Under the pieces are notes generated by a model. It did no database searches. It was not told the DNA's origin and saw only the letters and a list, made by a program, of their open reading frames with translations. The position numbers and the translations under genes were made by a program. From an uncultured Bacillota bacterium (GTDB taxonomy: Bacteria > Bacillota_I > Bacilli_A > RF39 > UBA660), in NCBI GenBank assembly GCA_947168485.1, contig CAMVLZ010000001.1, positions 1-39,704 of the forward strand: a DNA stretch of 39,704 bases, written 5' to 3'. Below are positions 38,830-39,704 of the stretch, piece by piece; the first letter of the stretch is position 1, and every line of letters begins with the position of its first letter.

Positions 38830-38904
38830 TGGTGGCAGGGAAGGGATTTGCACCCTTGTTCTTCAGCTTAAGAGACTGACGAGATACTACTTCTCCACCC
38901 TGCA
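38830..38904 (-). tRNA. Phage initiator-like tRNA with anticodon CUU (would be auto-called tRNA-Lys(CUU))
   Basis: TGCAGGG TG GAGA AGTAGTA TCTC G TCAGT CTCTTAA GCTGA AGAAC AAGGG TGCAAAT CCCTT CCCTGCC A CCA. Full cloverleaf; U1xC72 mismatch, A11:U24, G26, CTC-anticodon-TAA loop and xxCAAAT T-loop match bacterial tRNA-fMet; anticodon CAU changed to CUU. Confidence 0.88.
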
Positions 38905-38926
38905 ATATAATGTACTTTATAAGCAC

Positions 38927-38985
38927 CATAGAATAGATAGACACAATGTCCTCAAGGGCGTTTGAATTACACTATCTATTCTACG
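38927..38985 (-). ncRNA. Hairpin element upstream of the initiator-like tRNA
   Basis: 12-bp perfect inverted repeat TAGAATAGATAG (38929-38940)/CTATCTATTCTA (38972-38983), extendable to 14 bp with a U-G pair valid on the minus strand; 31-nt loop. Confidence 0.45.
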
Positions 38986-38996
38986 CTATCTACAAA

Positions 38997-39380
38997 TTAC
39001 CACCTTTGTTTGTATTCTCTTTTTATTAATGTTTTGCCTTTAGAGTTTTTATCGTTTCTATGTTGATATTCAAAATCTTGTAATAAGTATTCTACTATTT
39101 CTCTTTGTTCTAATGTAGGTTCATGTAATTGGTTATTTATTATCTTGAATATTTTATTTAATGTTATGTATGTGTTTATGTCTTTATATTCTATTAAATG
39201 TAAATATTGATGAGGTGTAGACATTAATAATGCAATATTATTTTGTTCTAGTTTTCCACCAAATTCTTTTTTTATAATATGATGAGCTGTTAAATCTTTT
39301 TTAACTAATTTGTAATTCATCCAGTCTAAATTGCTTATTGGTTTATATATTTTTAACATTTCTCTAGTTATTTGTTTCAT
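38997..39380 (-). CDS. HNH-type endonuclease-like protein
   Basis: LTAHHIIKKEFGGKLEQNNIALLMSTPHQYLHLIEY. Confidence 0.7.
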   Translation of the reverse strand: MKQITREMLKIYKPISNLDWMNYKLVKKDLTAHHIIKKEFGGKLEQNNIALLMSTPHQYLHLIEYKDINTYITLNKIFKIINNQLHEPTLEQREIVEYLLQDFEYQHRNDKNSKGKTLIKREYKQRW

Positions 39381-39432
39381 ACTACCTCATTTTCTAATCT
39401 AATATGTTAATGAGTTTAGATTTTTCGTGCAA

Positions 39433-39462
39433 CAAAAAAGATAGAATTTATGATCCTATCTT
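39433..39462 (-). terminator. Intrinsic terminator
   Basis: Minus AAGATAG-gatcataaatt-CTATCTT followed by T-run. Confidence 0.6.
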
Positions 39463-39615
39463 ATATATTTTATATTTTGATTTGTTCCTGAATAGAAAAA
39501 ACTTCTTTATTCCTTCTTTAGTAAAATGACAAGCGTCTTTGAACCATTCGCTTTCTTTGTCAAATATTAATGTTGGTTCTGATATATAACCTGTTTTAGT
39601 TTCTATAATATACTT
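39448..39615 (-). CDS. Small phage protein (55 aa); proposed AAG start
   Basis: Not in ORF track. AAAAGGAG-ATGAGTTTT-AAG TAT ATT ATA GAA; ATG abuts the SD, AAG is 9 nt away. Confidence 0.5.
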   Translation of the reverse strand, partial: KYIIETKTGYISEPTLIFDKESEWFKDACHFTKEGIKKFFLFRNKSKYKIYKIGS

Positions 39616-39620
39616 AAAAC

Positions 39621-39704
39621 TCATCTCCTTTTTAATAGGTTTCCTAATAGTACATTCTTTTCTCTGATTAATTTACTTCTTTCTTCTATTTCTTCATTCA
39701 ATTT
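39621..39704 (-). CDS. C-terminal end of a phage ORF entering from the right edge
   Basis: Open frame KLNEEIEERSKLIREKNVLLGNLLKRR then TGA. Confidence 0.4.
   Translation of the reverse strand, partial: KLNEEIEERSKLIREKNVLLGNLLKRR

Larger units (their letters stand above)
21690..39704. mobile_element. Siphovirus-like prophage (late region; other end outside the window)
   Basis: Ordered terminase-portal-head-tail-lysis genes on the minus strand, abutting tRNA-Gly. Confidence 0.93.

Noticed and set aside
38830-38904. Ordinary phage-encoded elongator tRNA-Lys(CUU)
   Set aside because: The anticodon alone suggests this, but the 1:72 mismatch, A11:U24 and fMet-like body, together with the AAG start pattern, fit an initiator much better.
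21690-39704. CRISPR array or diversity-generating retroelement
   Set aside because: No regularly spaced repeats, no reverse transcriptase and no TR/VR pair visible.

Overview
The window is AT-rich and Firmicutes/Mollicutes-like, with two parts. (1) Positions ~1-21687 are host chromosome, mostly minus strand: a radical-SAM/SPASM protein running off the window edge, an LRR_5 (BspA-like) membrane protein, a KsgA/Dim1-like methyltransferase, a hybrid histidine kinase, an acyl-CoA-synthetase-like protein, a RhuM remnant, an RluA/RluD-type pseudouridine synthase, LspA, DnaE, an ABC-F ATPase, bL28, BipA/TypA, a Cof-like HAD phosphatase and tRNA-Gly(UCC). (2) From ~21690 to the window end is the late region of a siphovirus-like prophage next to the tRNA-Gly: endolysin, holin, tail, tape measure, head, portal and terminase, all on the minus strand. 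Main discovery candidate: the phage encodes a tRNA (38830-38904, minus) that a standard annotator would call tRNA-Lys(CUU). Its body aligns closely with bacterial initiator tRNA-fMet: unpaired 1:72, A11:U24, CTCxTAA anticodon loop, A73-CCA. The anticodon has changed from CAU to CUU, which reads AAG. Independently, nine phage genes, including portal, tape measure, major tail protein, tail fiber, endolysin and an XhlA-like gene, have no usable ATG/GTG/TTG after their Shine-Dalgarno. Each has an in-frame AAG 6-9 nt downstream of it. I propose that the phage starts translation of a subset of late genes at AAG using its own recoded initiator tRNA. A second candidate is a ~577-nt structured ncRNA (about 20800-21376, minus) beside the tRNA-Gly. 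It has a 17-nt-spaced promoter and three helices whose G-U wobbles pair only on the minus strand; its size and setting resemble ROOL-type large RNAs. All calls were made by eye, with no database searches.
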